64,000 nt of DNA, taken from the NCBI GenBank assembly GCA_965279295.1, contig CBDIHQ010000013.1; one strand, written 5' to 3'. The notes below the pieces were generated by a model. The model saw only the letters and a program-made list of their open reading frames with translations. It did no database searches and was not told where the DNA came from. This stretch comes from Aquabacter sp965279295 (GTDB lineage Bacteria > Pseudomonadota > Alphaproteobacteria > Rhizobiales > Xanthobacteraceae). This document shows, one piece after another, positions 48,091-56,955 of this stretch; the first letter of the stretch is position 1, and each line of letters starts with the position of its first letter. The translations under genes were made by a program, and so were the position numbers.

Positions 48091-48708
48091 TCACCAGCCG
48101 GCGCGGCAGACGCGCTCGACCCAGTAGGGGCTCCACCAGCACTTCAGGAAGGTGCCGGTCGCCTCGATCGGCCGATACACCACCGGCGCGGTGACGAGGG
48201 CAACCGGGCCGCCGCTGGAGGGGATGTCACCGTCAAGCAGGCTGGCGTTGAAGCTCAGCGTCGTGCCGTTCTGCGTCACGCTGCCAATCTCGACGATCAC
48301 CTGGGTCGGGTTCTGGCCGAGAATGGTCAGGGCTGCATTCGGCGGATCGTTCTTGAACACCTGGACGGTCGGGTTCCACAGCTTCACGAACTGCTCGGTG
48401 TTCATCGAGCCGCCGATCCGCTCGGGACGGTCCACCCGGAAGCTGGTGACGGGCGGAACGCCGGTCAGCGTCAGCGTCTTCCCATCGAACGTCATGCCTG
48501 AAGCCTGAAGTGTCAGGATCATCTCGATGGGACGGGCAATCTGCACCTCGGGGCGGGCAGGTGTGCCAGCCTGGGTCATGCGCGGCTGCACCGGCGCCGT
48601 GACGGCGGGCGCTGCGGGGGCGGCCGGCGCCGCCGGAGGGGTCTGCGCGAGGGCGGCGAAACCGGAAGCGGCCAGGATGAGGCCGGCCAGAGGTGCAATC
48701 AGTCTCAT
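48091..48708 (-). CDS. Hypothetical exported protein
   Basis: A 205-residue protein starting at ATG 48708 (MRLIAPLAGLILAASGFAAL), with a signal peptide cleaved after AQT or ALA near residue 21. A run of Pro/Ala repeats (TPPAAPAAPAAPAVTAPV) follows. The mature domain is predicted beta-rich (MTFDGKTLTLTGVPPVTSFR, then NAALTILGQNPTQVIVEIGS) and ends with two Cys residues in FLKCWWSPYWVERVCRAGW, possibly a disulfide. I do not recognise the family. It lies between the catabolic cluster and the housekeeping genes, convergent with the HbpS-like gene. Confidence 0.65.
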   Translation of the reverse strand: MRLIAPLAGLILAASGFAALAQTPPAAPAAPAAPAVTAPVQPRMTQAGTPARPEVQIARPIEMILTLQASGMTFDGKTLTLTGVPPVTSFRVDRPERIGGSMNTEQFVKLWNPTVQVFKNDPPNAALTILGQNPTQVIVEIGSVTQNGTTLSFNASLLDGDIPSSGGPVALVTAPVVYRPIEATGTFLKCWWSPYWVERVCRAGW

Positions 48709-48802
48709 GGACCCGTGTTCCCTAGTATGAGGCGTGGTGCGCGGGGCACCTATAGCCGATCCTGAACGCAAGCCAACCGTGCCGTCGCGGCACGCCTGGA
48801 TA

Positions 48803-50026
48803 TTACCCGCCGGTGAAACTGCGCGGCGAGGGTGAGACCACCTGCGCGGCACCGCCGCGAATTTCCATCACCGCCAGCCCACGCTCATTGGTGCCGTCCG
48901 AGCGGAAGCGGAACACCCCGTCCACGCCGTTGAAGCCGGAAGGATTGGTCAGCGCCGCCTCTGTGAGGCCGTCCGGCCCCTGGGTGCGCACGATGGTTGC
49001 CACCAGCGAAACAGCGTCATAGGCGAGAGTCGCGGTGCGCACCGGATCGGTGTTGTAGCGCGCGCGGTACCGCTGGGAGAAACCGCGCCAGCCGGCGGCA
49101 TCCGGACCGGCAAACTGCGCGCCGTCCATCTGCGCATCGCCGAACAGGCGCGTATCGTCCCATAGCCCGGTTCCGAGCGGGCGGACCTTCTTCAGGTCGA
49201 CGCCGGCGGCGGCGAGTTGCTGCACCACGCCCGGCACATTGTCCGCCGTGTCGGGAATGAACACGGCATCGGCCTGCCCCGCCACATTGGCAACCCGCTG
49301 CACGGCGGCCTGAAGGCGCGCCCTGTCCGTGGTGAAGCGTTCGATACCCATGACACGCGCGCCAGCCGACGCCGCCGCCTGCTGGAACGCCGCCTCGGCG
49401 ACCGAGCCGTAGGCATTCTCGGGGATCAGGGCGACGAACGAGCGCCGGTTCTGCGCGACATTGAAATTGACGACGCGCGAGACGTCGGTCTGCGGCAGGA
49501 AGCTCAGCAGATAGACGCCCTGGGACGCAACGTTCGAATCGGTCGAAAACGCAATCACGGGAATGCCGCGCGGCTTCGCCACCTGGGCCACCGCACCCAC
49601 CGAATGAGAGAACAGCGGCCCGAGGATGATCCGCGCGCCCTCGTTCACCGCCGCATCCGCTGCGGCGCGGGCGCCCTGGGAGGTGCCGCCGTCGTCCTTG
49701 ACCACCAGCGTGACCGGCGCCTGCCCAAGTTCAGACAGGGCAAGCTCGGCGGCATTGCGCAGCGACAGGCCGACCGCCCCGGCATTGCCCTGCGCGCCCA
49801 ATGGCAGGATAAGCGCCACCACCGGCCCGCTGGTCAGCGGCTGCGCGGCGGGCGCCATGGGTGCGCCGGATTGGGGTGCGGCATCGCGGCCATAGTCGCC
49901 ACCGGCGCAAGCGGCGAGCGTTGAAAGAAATGCGGAAAGCCCGGCGAACTTCGCAGCGCCGGTGACGATCTCGCGGCGCGTCGCGCCCGTGTGGATTGCC
50001 CGTGCCCTTGGCGCGTCCTCGTCCAC
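48803..50026 (-). CDS. LpoA-like lipoprotein (penicillin-binding-protein activator / Leu-Ile-Val-binding fold)
   Basis: A 407-residue outer-membrane lipoprotein candidate. GTG 50026 follows AGGGAGAAG. The N-terminus contains RREIVTGAAKFAGLSAFLST, then the lipobox LAAC with the acylated Cys near residue 35. The rest has a type-I periplasmic-binding fold (VVALILPLGAQGNAGAVGLS, ILGPLFSHSVGAVAQVA). The gene is divergent from rsmI, followed by yraN and gshB. This is the same neighbourhood as E. coli lpoA-rsmI(yraL)-yraN, which supports a role in activating peptidoglycan synthases. Alphaproteobacterial members have only this C-terminal domain. Confidence 0.82.
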   Translation of the reverse strand: MDEDAPRARAIHTGATRREIVTGAAKFAGLSAFLSTLAACAGGDYGRDAAPQSGAPMAPAAQPLTSGPVVALILPLGAQGNAGAVGLSLRNAAELALSELGQAPVTLVVKDDGGTSQGARAAADAAVNEGARIILGPLFSHSVGAVAQVAKPRGIPVIAFSTDSNVASQGVYLLSFLPQTDVSRVVNFNVAQNRRSFVALIPENAYGSVAEAAFQQAAASAGARVMGIERFTTDRARLQAAVQRVANVAGQADAVFIPDTADNVPGVVQQLAAAGVDLKKVRPLGTGLWDDTRLFGDAQMDGAQFAGPDAAGWRGFSQRYRARYNTDPVRTATLAYDAVSLVATIVRTQGPDGLTEAALTNPSGFNGVDGVFRFRSDGTNERGLAVMEIRGGAAQVVSPSPRSFTGG

Positions 50027-50140
50027 CCGCTTCTCCCTGTGGCTACCGCAGCCTTGGCTCCACGCATATCGTCTCGAAGACGGTTTGGCGAGGGCGCCCG
50101 ACAGGTGTCGCGCAGGCGTGAGAGGCATTAAGGTGCACAC

Positions 50141-51046
50141 ATGACACTTCGAGACGAACGCCCCCGCGCCTATGTCCTCGCCGGGACCCGCCTTTTCGCC
50201 AACCGGCCCGCTCCCGGCCTGCATGTGGTGGCGACACCCATCGGCAATCTCGGCGACATCGGCCTGCGCGCGCTCGAAATCCTCGCCGGAGCGGATGTAA
50301 TCGCGTGCGAAGACACGCGCATGACTCACCGCCTCACCGACCGCTACGGCATCGAAACCCAGCTCATCCCCTATCATGACCACAACGGCGCCAGCATGCG
50401 CCCTAAAATCCTTGCCCGCCTCGCTGCCGGCGCCGCCGTGGCGCTGGTGTCGGATGCGGGAACGCCGCTGGTTTCGGATCCCGGCTACAAGCTGGTGGTG
50501 GAGGCGGCGGACGCAGGCTTCAAGATCCATCCTGTTCCCGGCGCCTCGGCGCTGCTGGCCGCGCTCGTGGCGGCGGGCCTTCCCACCGACCGCTTCCTGT
50601 TCGACGGCTTCCTCCCGCCCCGGGACGGGCAACGCCGCAACCGCATCACCGAGCTGAAGCCGATTCCCGCGACCCTTGTGCTCTATGAGAGCGGTCCCCG
50701 CCTGGCGGAAAGTCTGGCCGACCTTGCCGACATCCTGGGAAACCGCCCAGCCGCCGTATGCCGCGAGCTGACCAAGGCGTTCGAGGAGGTCCGTCGTTCC
50801 GATCTCGCGACGCTGGCCGCCCATTACGCCGAGGCGGGCGCGCCGAAGGGGGAAATTGTTCTGGTGATAGGCCCGCCAGCGGAGGAAATCGCGCAGGACG
50901 ACGACGTGGACGCGGCCCTCGCCCGCGCCCTCGCCGATCTCTCCCTCAAGGATGCCGTAACCGCCGTGACCGGCCTCACCGGGCGGCCGAAGCGTGAGGT
51001 CTATGCCCGTGCGCTCGCCCTCACCCGGACCGACAGCGATGGATGA
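50141..51046 (+). CDS. rsmI: 16S rRNA (cytidine(1402)-2'-O)-methyltransferase
   Basis: A 301-residue SAM-dependent methyltransferase that modifies C1402 of 16S rRNA in the decoding centre. Family blocks are LHVVATPIGNLGDIGLRALE (about 26-45), IACEDTRMTHRL, LVSDAGTPLVSDPGYKLV and HPVPGASALLAALVAAGLPT. A C-terminal extension after residue 250 is common in alphaproteobacteria. ATG 50141 is preceded by AAGG. The yraN start lies inside the last codons of this gene. The lpoA-like gene is divergent. Confidence 0.95.
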   Translation: MTLRDERPRAYVLAGTRLFANRPAPGLHVVATPIGNLGDIGLRALEILAGADVIACEDTRMTHRLTDRYGIETQLIPYHDHNGASMRPKILARLAAGAAVALVSDAGTPLVSDPGYKLVVEAADAGFKIHPVPGASALLAALVAAGLPTDRFLFDGFLPPRDGQRRNRITELKPIPATLVLYESGPRLAESLADLADILGNRPAAVCRELTKAFEEVRRSDLATLAAHYAEAGAPKGEIVLVIGPPAEEIAQDDDVDAALARALADLSLKDAVTAVTGLTGRPKREVYARALALTRTDSDG

Positions 51047-51419
51047 AGCCGCGGCCCGGATTGCCCGCCGGGCCGCTCACGCGCGGGGCCTGGCAGCGGA
51101 AGACCGGGCCGCACGGCTTTTGGAGGCATTGGGCTTCGTCATCCTTGAGCGGCGGGTGCGCACCAAGGCGGGGGAAATCGACCTCGTGGCGCGCCTCGAA
51201 GACCTGCTGGTGTTCTGCGAGGTGAAAGTGCGCGCCAGCCTTGAAGGCGCCGCTTATTCCATCCTGCCGCGCCAGCGCGCCCGCATCACCGCCGCCGCCG
51301 AAGCCTATCTCGCCGCACACCCGGAATTCGCGACCCTTGATGCCCGCTTCGACGCCGTGCTCGTCACCACCCACGGCAAAGTGCAGCATTTGCCCGGCGC
51401 ATTCGAGATGGAGACATAG
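51039..51419 (+). CDS. yraN: YraN family protein (UPF0102, nuclease-like fold)
   Basis: A 126-residue protein starting at ATG 51039 (MDEAAARIARRAAHARGLAA), 8 nt before the end of rsmI. The core is AARLLEALGFVILERRVRTK, then GEIDLVARLEDLLVFCEVKV. Its D-x(n)-E-V-K pattern resembles Holliday-junction resolvase and restriction-type nuclease folds. The activity has not been clearly shown for the family. Linkage to rsmI and gshB is typical in alphaproteobacteria. Confidence 0.92.
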   Translation: MDEAAARIARRAAHARGLAAEDRAARLLEALGFVILERRVRTKAGEIDLVARLEDLLVFCEVKVRASLEGAAYSILPRQRARITAAAEAYLAAHPEFATLDARFDAVLVTTHGKVQHLPGAFEMET

Positions 51420-51512
51420 TGCTCGACCCTGGCGGGCGGAGCCGCGCAGTTATAGATAGAAGCCGAACGTCCTCTTATCCGCAGCGGCCCCGCCGCTCGC
51501 CGGAGTTTCCCC

Positions 51513-52457
51513 ATGGCTCTTCAGGTCGCGGTCCAGATGGACCATATCTCGCGCATCAACATTGCCGGGGATTCCACCTTCGCGCTGCTTCTGGAGGCGC
51601 AGAAGCGCGGCCACGCGCTGGTTCATTATGTGCCCGACCAACTCGCCATGCGCGACGGGCAGGTGTTCGCCACCGTCGAGGATCTCACCGTTAAGGACGA
51701 GGTGGGTGCCCATTTCTCGCTCGGTCCGAAGCGCCGGGTAAGGCTCGACACCTATGACGTTGTCCTGCTGCGGCAGGACCCGCCGTTCGACATGGCCTAT
51801 GTCACCTCTACTCACCTCTTGGAGCGCATCCAGCCCAAGACCCTGGTGGTGAACGACCCGGCCAATGTCCGCAACGCCCCGGAAAAGATCTTCGTCACCG
51901 ACTTCCCCGAACTGATGCCGCCGACGCTGATCACCCGCGACCTCGCGGAGATCAAGGCTTTCCGCGCCGAGTTCGGCGACGTGGTCATGAAGCCGCTCTA
52001 TGGCCATGGCGGCGGCGCCGTGTTCCGCCTCACGGCAGACGATCTGAATTTCGGCTCACTCTACGACTTCTTTGCCGTCACCTTCCGCGAGCCCTGGGTC
52101 ATCCAGCGTTTCCTGCCGGCCGTGAAGCATGGCGACAAGCGCATCATCCTGGTGGATGGCGAGGCGGCGGGCGCAGTGAACCGTGTGCCGAGCGAAGGCG
52201 ATCTTCGCTCCAACATGGTGCGCGGCGGGGCGGCAAAACCCACCGACCTGACCGACCGCGAACAGGAAATCTGCGCCCGCATCGGCCCCGCGCTGCGGGA
52301 ACGCGGCCTGCTTTTCGTGGGCATCGACGTGATCGACGGCAACCTCACCGAGATCAACGTCACCTCCCCCACGGGGCTACGCGCCATCAAGCGGCTTGGC
52401 GGCCCCGATATCGCCGCCCAGATCTGGGACAAGATCGAGGAAAAGCGCCGCCTGTAG
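51513..52457 (+). CDS. gshB: Glutathione synthetase
   Basis: A 314-residue ATP-grasp ligase that joins gamma-glutamylcysteine and glycine. The N-terminus MALQVAVQMDHISRINIAGD matches prokaryotic GshB. Conserved parts are LRQDPPFDMAYVTSTHLLE (about 86-105), GDVVMKPLYGHGGGAVFRLT (about 155-174), the ATP-grasp VIQRFLPAVKHGDKRIILVD and INVTSPTGLRAIKRLGG near the C-terminus. ATG 51513 gives the family length. It is 93 nt after yraN. The GST at 37798 is a possible consumer of its product. Confidence 0.96.
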   Translation: MALQVAVQMDHISRINIAGDSTFALLLEAQKRGHALVHYVPDQLAMRDGQVFATVEDLTVKDEVGAHFSLGPKRRVRLDTYDVVLLRQDPPFDMAYVTSTHLLERIQPKTLVVNDPANVRNAPEKIFVTDFPELMPPTLITRDLAEIKAFRAEFGDVVMKPLYGHGGGAVFRLTADDLNFGSLYDFFAVTFREPWVIQRFLPAVKHGDKRIILVDGEAAGAVNRVPSEGDLRSNMVRGGAAKPTDLTDREQEICARIGPALRERGLLFVGIDVIDGNLTEINVTSPTGLRAIKRLGGPDIAAQIWDKIEEKRRL

Positions 52458-52509
52458 AACCTAAAGCGCCGCGCCGCAGTTCTCCTCGTCCAGACCACGG
52501 GACTTCCGC

Positions 52510-52821
52510 ATGCCGCAGCCCATCTCCGTCTCCATCCCCCACCGCCTCGGCAAAGAGGAGGCCCTGCGCCGCCTCCAGACCGGCCTCTCCTCCGTGCGCC
52601 AACGCTTCGGCGACAAGCTGAGCGTGATGGAGGAGACCTGGGTGGGCGATCACCTCGACTTCCGCGTGGCCGTGATGGGCCAGGAGGCGTCCGGCCTGCT
52701 CGATGTCGCGGAAGACGCCGTGCACCTCCAGGTGCAGCTTCCCTGGCTGCTGCACATCATGGCCGAGAAGGCCAAGGCGCTCATCGACCGCCAGGGCCGC
52801 ATCCTGCTGGAAAAGAAGTGA
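52510..52821 (+). CDS. Polyhydroxyalkanoic acid system family protein
   Basis: A 103-residue cytoplasmic protein of the PHA_gran_rgn family (PF09650). It reads PISVSIPHRLGKEEALRRLQ (about 4-23), then KLSVMEETWVGDHLDFRVAV and LQVQLPWLLHIMAEKAKALI. The family is named after neighbourhood with polyhydroxyalkanoate genes, and its function is unproven. It follows gshB by 52 nt and converges on the methyltransferase gene 3 nt away. Confidence 0.82.
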   Translation: MPQPISVSIPHRLGKEEALRRLQTGLSSVRQRFGDKLSVMEETWVGDHLDFRVAVMGQEASGLLDVAEDAVHLQVQLPWLLHIMAEKAKALIDRQGRILLEKK

Positions 52822-52824
52822 GGT

Positions 52825-53607
52825 TCAGGCCGGGGTCAGCGTAAGCGTCATGGTATCGACGGTGAAAGTGCCGTCCGCCTCCAAGTCGAAATGGGCGCGA
52901 ACCTCCTCGGAAGCCTTTGCCTGCAAGGAGCGGATCGCCGCGACGTGAAGTTCGGGGGTGGCGATCCGTGTGATCCAAGGCAGGAATTCCAGCCGTAGCC
53001 TGCGCTCGACCACTTCCTGTACCTGGAAGCCTTCCGTCTGGGCGGCCCTGGTCCATTCCATCAGCGAATAATCCCGCACATGGGAGGGATCGCGCAGCAG
53101 TTCCACGCTCTGGAGGTACGTGTCCAGAAGCGGGCTGGCCGGCGCGATCACGTCCATGAAGATCGCGCGCCCGCCCTTCTTCAGCACGTTGCGCGCATGG
53201 GCAAGGCCGGATGGCAGGTGCTGCCAGTGATGGGCGCTATAGCGAGACACCACGAAATCGAAGCTGCTTTCGGCGAACGGCAGGTCTTCCGCCACGCCCT
53301 GGACCGGAACGATATTGGTCAAGCCCCGCCGCGCGGCCTCTTCCGTCACGGCCCTCAGCATGTCAGACGATAGGTCGTAAGCGACCACTTCCGCCACATG
53401 GGGCGCAACCGTGAAGCTTACGTGCCCGCCGCCGCAACCCAGATCCAGCACACGGGCGGCGCCCCGCTCGGCCATCAATTGGGCCAGGGCTTGGAGATCC
53501 TCGCCCTTGGCATGGACCACGCTGGTGACATAAGCGGCCGCCTGTGGGCCGAACTGGCTCGCGACCAGATCCTGGATGCTCGCGGCACGCGCTTGGCTGG
53601 TGTTCAT
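52825..53607 (-). CDS. Class I SAM-dependent methyltransferase
   Basis: A 260-residue methyltransferase. ATG 53607 (MNTSQARAASIQDLVASQFG) has GAGG 6 nt before it. An in-frame ATG at 53652 would add 15 residues and overlap the stop of the small gene upstream as ATGA, so it is a real alternative. SAM-binding motif I is VLDLGCGGGHVSF (about 53-65), and later FVVSRYSAHHWQHLPSGLAH marks a UbiE/Methyltransf_11 domain. The substrate is unknown. The gene may be co-transcribed with the 47-residue membrane peptide. Confidence 0.85.
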   Translation of the reverse strand: MNTSQARAASIQDLVASQFGPQAAAYVTSVVHAKGEDLQALAQLMAERGAARVLDLGCGGGHVSFTVAPHVAEVVAYDLSSDMLRAVTEEAARRGLTNIVPVQGVAEDLPFAESSFDFVVSRYSAHHWQHLPSGLAHARNVLKKGGRAIFMDVIAPASPLLDTYLQSVELLRDPSHVRDYSLMEWTRAAQTEGFQVQEVVERRLRLEFLPWITRIATPELHVAAIRSLQAKASEEVRAHFDLEADGTFTVDTMTLTLTPA

Positions 53608-53648
53608 TCTGGCCTCAGTAGTGTCGGCAGGGCGTTCGACCGGTTCGC

Positions 53649-53792
53649 TCATAATGCGGCGACGGCAACACACAGGACGATAAGGGCAAGGGCAATTGGG
53701 GCGAACCACAGAGCCTTTATCGCGGCATATTTGAGGCCGCCGGCCGTGCGGCACGGCTGTGTGAGGGCCAGCTGAGGTCGGGTGTGGTGCAC
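53649..53792 (-). CDS. Small single-pass membrane protein (47 aa)
   Basis: A short ORF starting at GTG 53792 with AAGGAG about 8 nt upstream. It reads MHHTRPQLALTQPCRTAGGL and then one hydrophobic helix (ALWFAPIALALIVLCVAVAA) up to the C-terminus. Its stop overlaps an in-frame ATG of the methyltransferase gene (ATGA at 53649-53652), an arrangement that suggests real translation and coupling. No family is known to me. A longer frame to 53927 is not supported. Confidence 0.5.
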   Translation of the reverse strand: MHHTRPQLALTQPCRTAGGLKYAAIKALWFAPIALALIVLCVAVAAL

Positions 53793-53880
53793 GGGAAATC
53801 TCCTTTCCCCGACCCTCCCACCCCTCACCGTAAGGGCACCATCTGCAATGTGGCGCCGCCTCGTAAGCTCGGCATAAGGC

Positions 53881-55158
53881 TCAGGCCGGCGACTTGTCCC
53901 GATCCGGATGGTGGAACAGCAGAACAAGGATCACCGAAGAGAACGCCAGCGCCGCCATCAGCAGGAAGCAGTCCGTGAACGAGCCGCGCAGCCCCAGCAC
54001 CCAGCCGGTGAGAACCGGCGCCAGGAAGCCGGCGACTGCGAAGGCGAAATCCATGATGCCCAGGGCCGTGGCAGCGCGTTCCGGCACGATATCCACGTTG
54101 ACGGCGTAGTACGCCGCGTTCGACCCCATGGAGGCGGCAACCGCAACCGTGATGCCGACGATGGCGACACCGAGATTATCGCTGAACGCCACAGGTATCA
54201 CCGCCAGCGCGGCGATGAGTTGCGAGCCGGCGATCAGATAGCTCCGCGCCACCCGCAGCCGCCCGGTGGTCTTCAAAAGATGGTCCGACCACCGCCCCAG
54301 CGCCCAGAGGGTGATCGCAGCGGCAAGCCAGGGCGCCACGGTGAACAGGCCGACGGTGGCAAGTTCCAGCTTGTAGACCTGGTGGAGATAGCTCGGCAGC
54401 CAGCTCATGAAGAAGAACAGGAAATAGCCGAACACGAAGAACGCCCAGTAATTCACCACAAGCGTCCGGTTGGTGAGCAGCATGCGAATCACAGCGCGCT
54501 CCGGTAGCTTAAGCAGCGCGTGGGAAGTCTTTGCCGTTTCCTGGTCCTTGCGGATATAGGCAAGCTCCGCTGCATTGACGTGGCGCGAGCGCGCCGGGTC
54601 GTCACGAAACAGAAAATACCAGAGCGGTACCCACGCGATCGACAGCACGAACAGCACAGTGAAGGTCCCTCGCCAGTCGAGAACGGCGAGAAGCTGGGTG
54701 ACCACGGGTCCGCCGATGGCAAGGGCGATGGGAACCGCCACCAGGGCATTGCCCAGCGCCGTCGCCCGCTCGTGTGGCGCCAGCCAATTGCTGACCGCGC
54801 CGGTGAGGGCTGGAAAGTTCGGCCCCTCCGACACGCCCAGCAGCACCCGCGCCGCATAAAGGGCAAAGAAGCCGTTGGCGGCGGCCGTGAGGCCGATGGA
54901 CAGGCTCCACAGGACGGCCGCGATGGTGAGCACCAACCGGGCGCCGTAGCGGTCCACCGCGAAGCCGCCGATCAGCGTCGTCACCGCGTAGCCGAGGCCA
55001 AAGGCGCCAAGGATCGTGCCTGCATCGGACTTCGACAGTCCGAGGGTCTGCTCCATCATGGGGATGGCATAGGAGATGGCGGCGCGGTCGACATAGTTCA
55101 CCACCGTGATGGCGAACAGCAGGAAGATCACCACCCAACGGAACCGCGTCGCGACCAT
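53881..55158 (-). CDS. MFS transporter, ACS (anion:cation symporter) family
   Basis: A 425-residue permease with twelve predicted helices. ATG 55158 (MVATRFRWVVIFLLFAITVV) follows GGGGAGGG. ACS features are NYVDRAAISYAIPMMEQTLG after helix 1, GGFAVDRYGARLVLTIAAVL (the MFS signature between helices 2 and 3), and GVSEGPNFPALTGAVSNWLA in helix 4. Members import organic acids such as hexuronates, glucarate, tartrate or phthalate. It is monocistronic and divergent from comM. Confidence 0.88.
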   Translation of the reverse strand: MVATRFRWVVIFLLFAITVVNYVDRAAISYAIPMMEQTLGLSKSDAGTILGAFGLGYAVTTLIGGFAVDRYGARLVLTIAAVLWSLSIGLTAAANGFFALYAARVLLGVSEGPNFPALTGAVSNWLAPHERATALGNALVAVPIALAIGGPVVTQLLAVLDWRGTFTVLFVLSIAWVPLWYFLFRDDPARSRHVNAAELAYIRKDQETAKTSHALLKLPERAVIRMLLTNRTLVVNYWAFFVFGYFLFFFMSWLPSYLHQVYKLELATVGLFTVAPWLAAAITLWALGRWSDHLLKTTGRLRVARSYLIAGSQLIAALAVIPVAFSDNLGVAIVGITVAVAASMGSNAAYYAVNVDIVPERAATALGIMDFAFAVAGFLAPVLTGWVLGLRGSFTDCFLLMAALAFSSVILVLLFHHPDRDKSPA

Positions 55159-55316
55159 CCAGCCCTCCCCGCCAGTTCCGCCGGCGTTGGCTCTTAGCCT
55201 AAAGGTTGTGCGGCGGAATGGAAGCTGGCACACACCCTAGATGTTCTTAATATGTTCTTGCCCTCTTTCTGGCGCTCCGATAGTCTTTGCGGATCCTGGG
55301 TTGTGGGGAGATTGGC

Positions 55317-56849
55317 GTGATCCAGCGGGTGGCGACAGTCGCATTCGAGGGCGTCGAAGCACGGCCTGTCGACGTGCAGGTGCACGTCGCACCCGGATTG
55401 CCAGCCTTCACAATCGTAGGCTTGCCTGACAAGGCCGTGACCGAGGCGAAGGAGCGGGTGCGCGCGGCGCTGATCGCATCGGGTCTGGCTTTGCCGGCAC
55501 GGCGCATCACCATCAATCTCGCGCCTGCCGACCTGCCCAAGGAAGGCTCTCATTACGACCTGCCGATTGCCCTGGGGCTGATGGCCGCCATCGGCGCCAT
55601 CCCGTCCGATTGCCTCAAAGGCTTCACCGTGGTGGGCGAACTGGGGCTCGACGGCTCGATCGCGGCGGTGGCCGGCGTCCTGCCCGCCGCCATCGGCGCC
55701 AATGCACGCGGCCATGGCCTCATCTGCCCAGCGGCCTGCGGCGCCGAGGCGGCGTGGGCCAGCCCGGACATGGATATTCTCGCCCCGCTTTCGCTGATCC
55801 AGCTCGCCAACCACGTCACCGGCCGGCAGGTTCTGGCGCGGCCCGACCCGCGCATGAGCCGGGGATCGGACAATCTGCCGGACCTTCGGGACGTGAAAGG
55901 CCAGGAGACCGCCAAGCGTGCCCTGGAGGTCGCAGCGGCCGGCGGACATAATTTGCTTTATGTCGGCCCGCCGGGCGCCGGAAAATCCATGCTGGCGCAG
56001 CGCCTGCCCTCCATCCTTCCGCCGCTCACGCCGGCGGAGATGCTCGACGTCTCGATGATCGCCTCAGTGGCGGGCACGATTCAGGACGGGGCGCTGGTGG
56101 ATCGGCGCCCGTTCCGCGCCCCGCACCACTCCGCCTCCATGGCCGCCATGGTCGGTGGTGGCATGAAGGCACGGCCGGGCGAGGTATCGCTGGCGCATCA
56201 CGGCGTGCTGTTCCTGGACGAACTGCCGGAATTCTCGCCCCAGGTGCTCGATTCCCTGCGCCAGCCCCTGGAAACCGCCGAGGTGTTGATCGCCCGCGCC
56301 AATCATCGCGTGACCTATCCCGCGCGCTTCCAGTTGATCGCAGCCATGAACCCCTGCCGCTGCGGCAAGGCTGGTGAGCCGGGCTTCACCTGCAAGCGCG
56401 GCCCGCGCTGCGCCGAGGATTACCAGGGCCGGCTCTCCGGCCCCTTCCTCGACCGCATCGACATCTATCTCGAGGTTCCGGCCGTGACCGCTGCGGATCT
56501 TGTCTTGCCTGCGCCGGCCGAAGGCTCGCGGGAGGTGGCGGCGCGCGTGGCCGCGGCTCGCGCCCTTCAGGCGGAGCGGTACGCCGCCCTCGACCGGCCC
56601 GATATCCGCACCAATGCCCGTGCCGATGGCCCGCTACTGGAAATCGTGGCCAGTCCCGATGCCGCCGGCGCCGCGCTGCTGCGGGATGCGGCGGAAGCGA
56701 TGCGTCTGTCCGCGCGCGGCTATCACCGGGTGCTCAAGGTGGCGCGCACCCTTGCAGACCTCGACGGGGCCGAAACGCTCGGCCGCCGCCATCTCGCCGA
56801 AGCCCTCGCCTATCGCGCACTCGCCGACCGGACCCGCCTCGCAGCGTAA
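55317..56849 (+). CDS. comM: ComM/YifB family Mg-chelatase-like AAA+ ATPase
   Basis: A 510-residue hexameric helicase-type ATPase; ComM drives branch migration during natural transformation. GTG 55317 follows GGGGAG and gives MIQRVATVAFEGVEARPVDV. The N-terminal Lon-like domain includes FTIVGLPDKAVTEAKERVRA. The AAA+ core has Walker A VGPPGAGKSMLAQRLP (about 222-237), Walker B GVLFLDELPEF and RPFRAPHHSASMAAMVGGG. A Cys cluster AAMNPCRCGKAGEPGFTCKR near 350 is the family zinc site. The C-terminal domain ends YRVLK-like. Confidence 0.95.
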   Translation: MIQRVATVAFEGVEARPVDVQVHVAPGLPAFTIVGLPDKAVTEAKERVRAALIASGLALPARRITINLAPADLPKEGSHYDLPIALGLMAAIGAIPSDCLKGFTVVGELGLDGSIAAVAGVLPAAIGANARGHGLICPAACGAEAAWASPDMDILAPLSLIQLANHVTGRQVLARPDPRMSRGSDNLPDLRDVKGQETAKRALEVAAAGGHNLLYVGPPGAGKSMLAQRLPSILPPLTPAEMLDVSMIASVAGTIQDGALVDRRPFRAPHHSASMAAMVGGGMKARPGEVSLAHHGVLFLDELPEFSPQVLDSLRQPLETAEVLIARANHRVTYPARFQLIAAMNPCRCGKAGEPGFTCKRGPRCAEDYQGRLSGPFLDRIDIYLEVPAVTAADLVLPAPAEGSREVAARVAAARALQAERYAALDRPDIRTNARADGPLLEIVASPDAAGAALLRDAAEAMRLSARGYHRVLKVARTLADLDGAETLGRRHLAEALAYRALADRTRLAA

Positions 56850-56955
56850 TCGCGGGGCGGGAGACGGCCCGCCCCTAGCGTGCCGCCCCGAGCGCGAGGG
56901 GCTTCTCGTTCACCCGCCGTCTTAGACGGAGACTTGCCGGTCAAAGCGCGACCCG

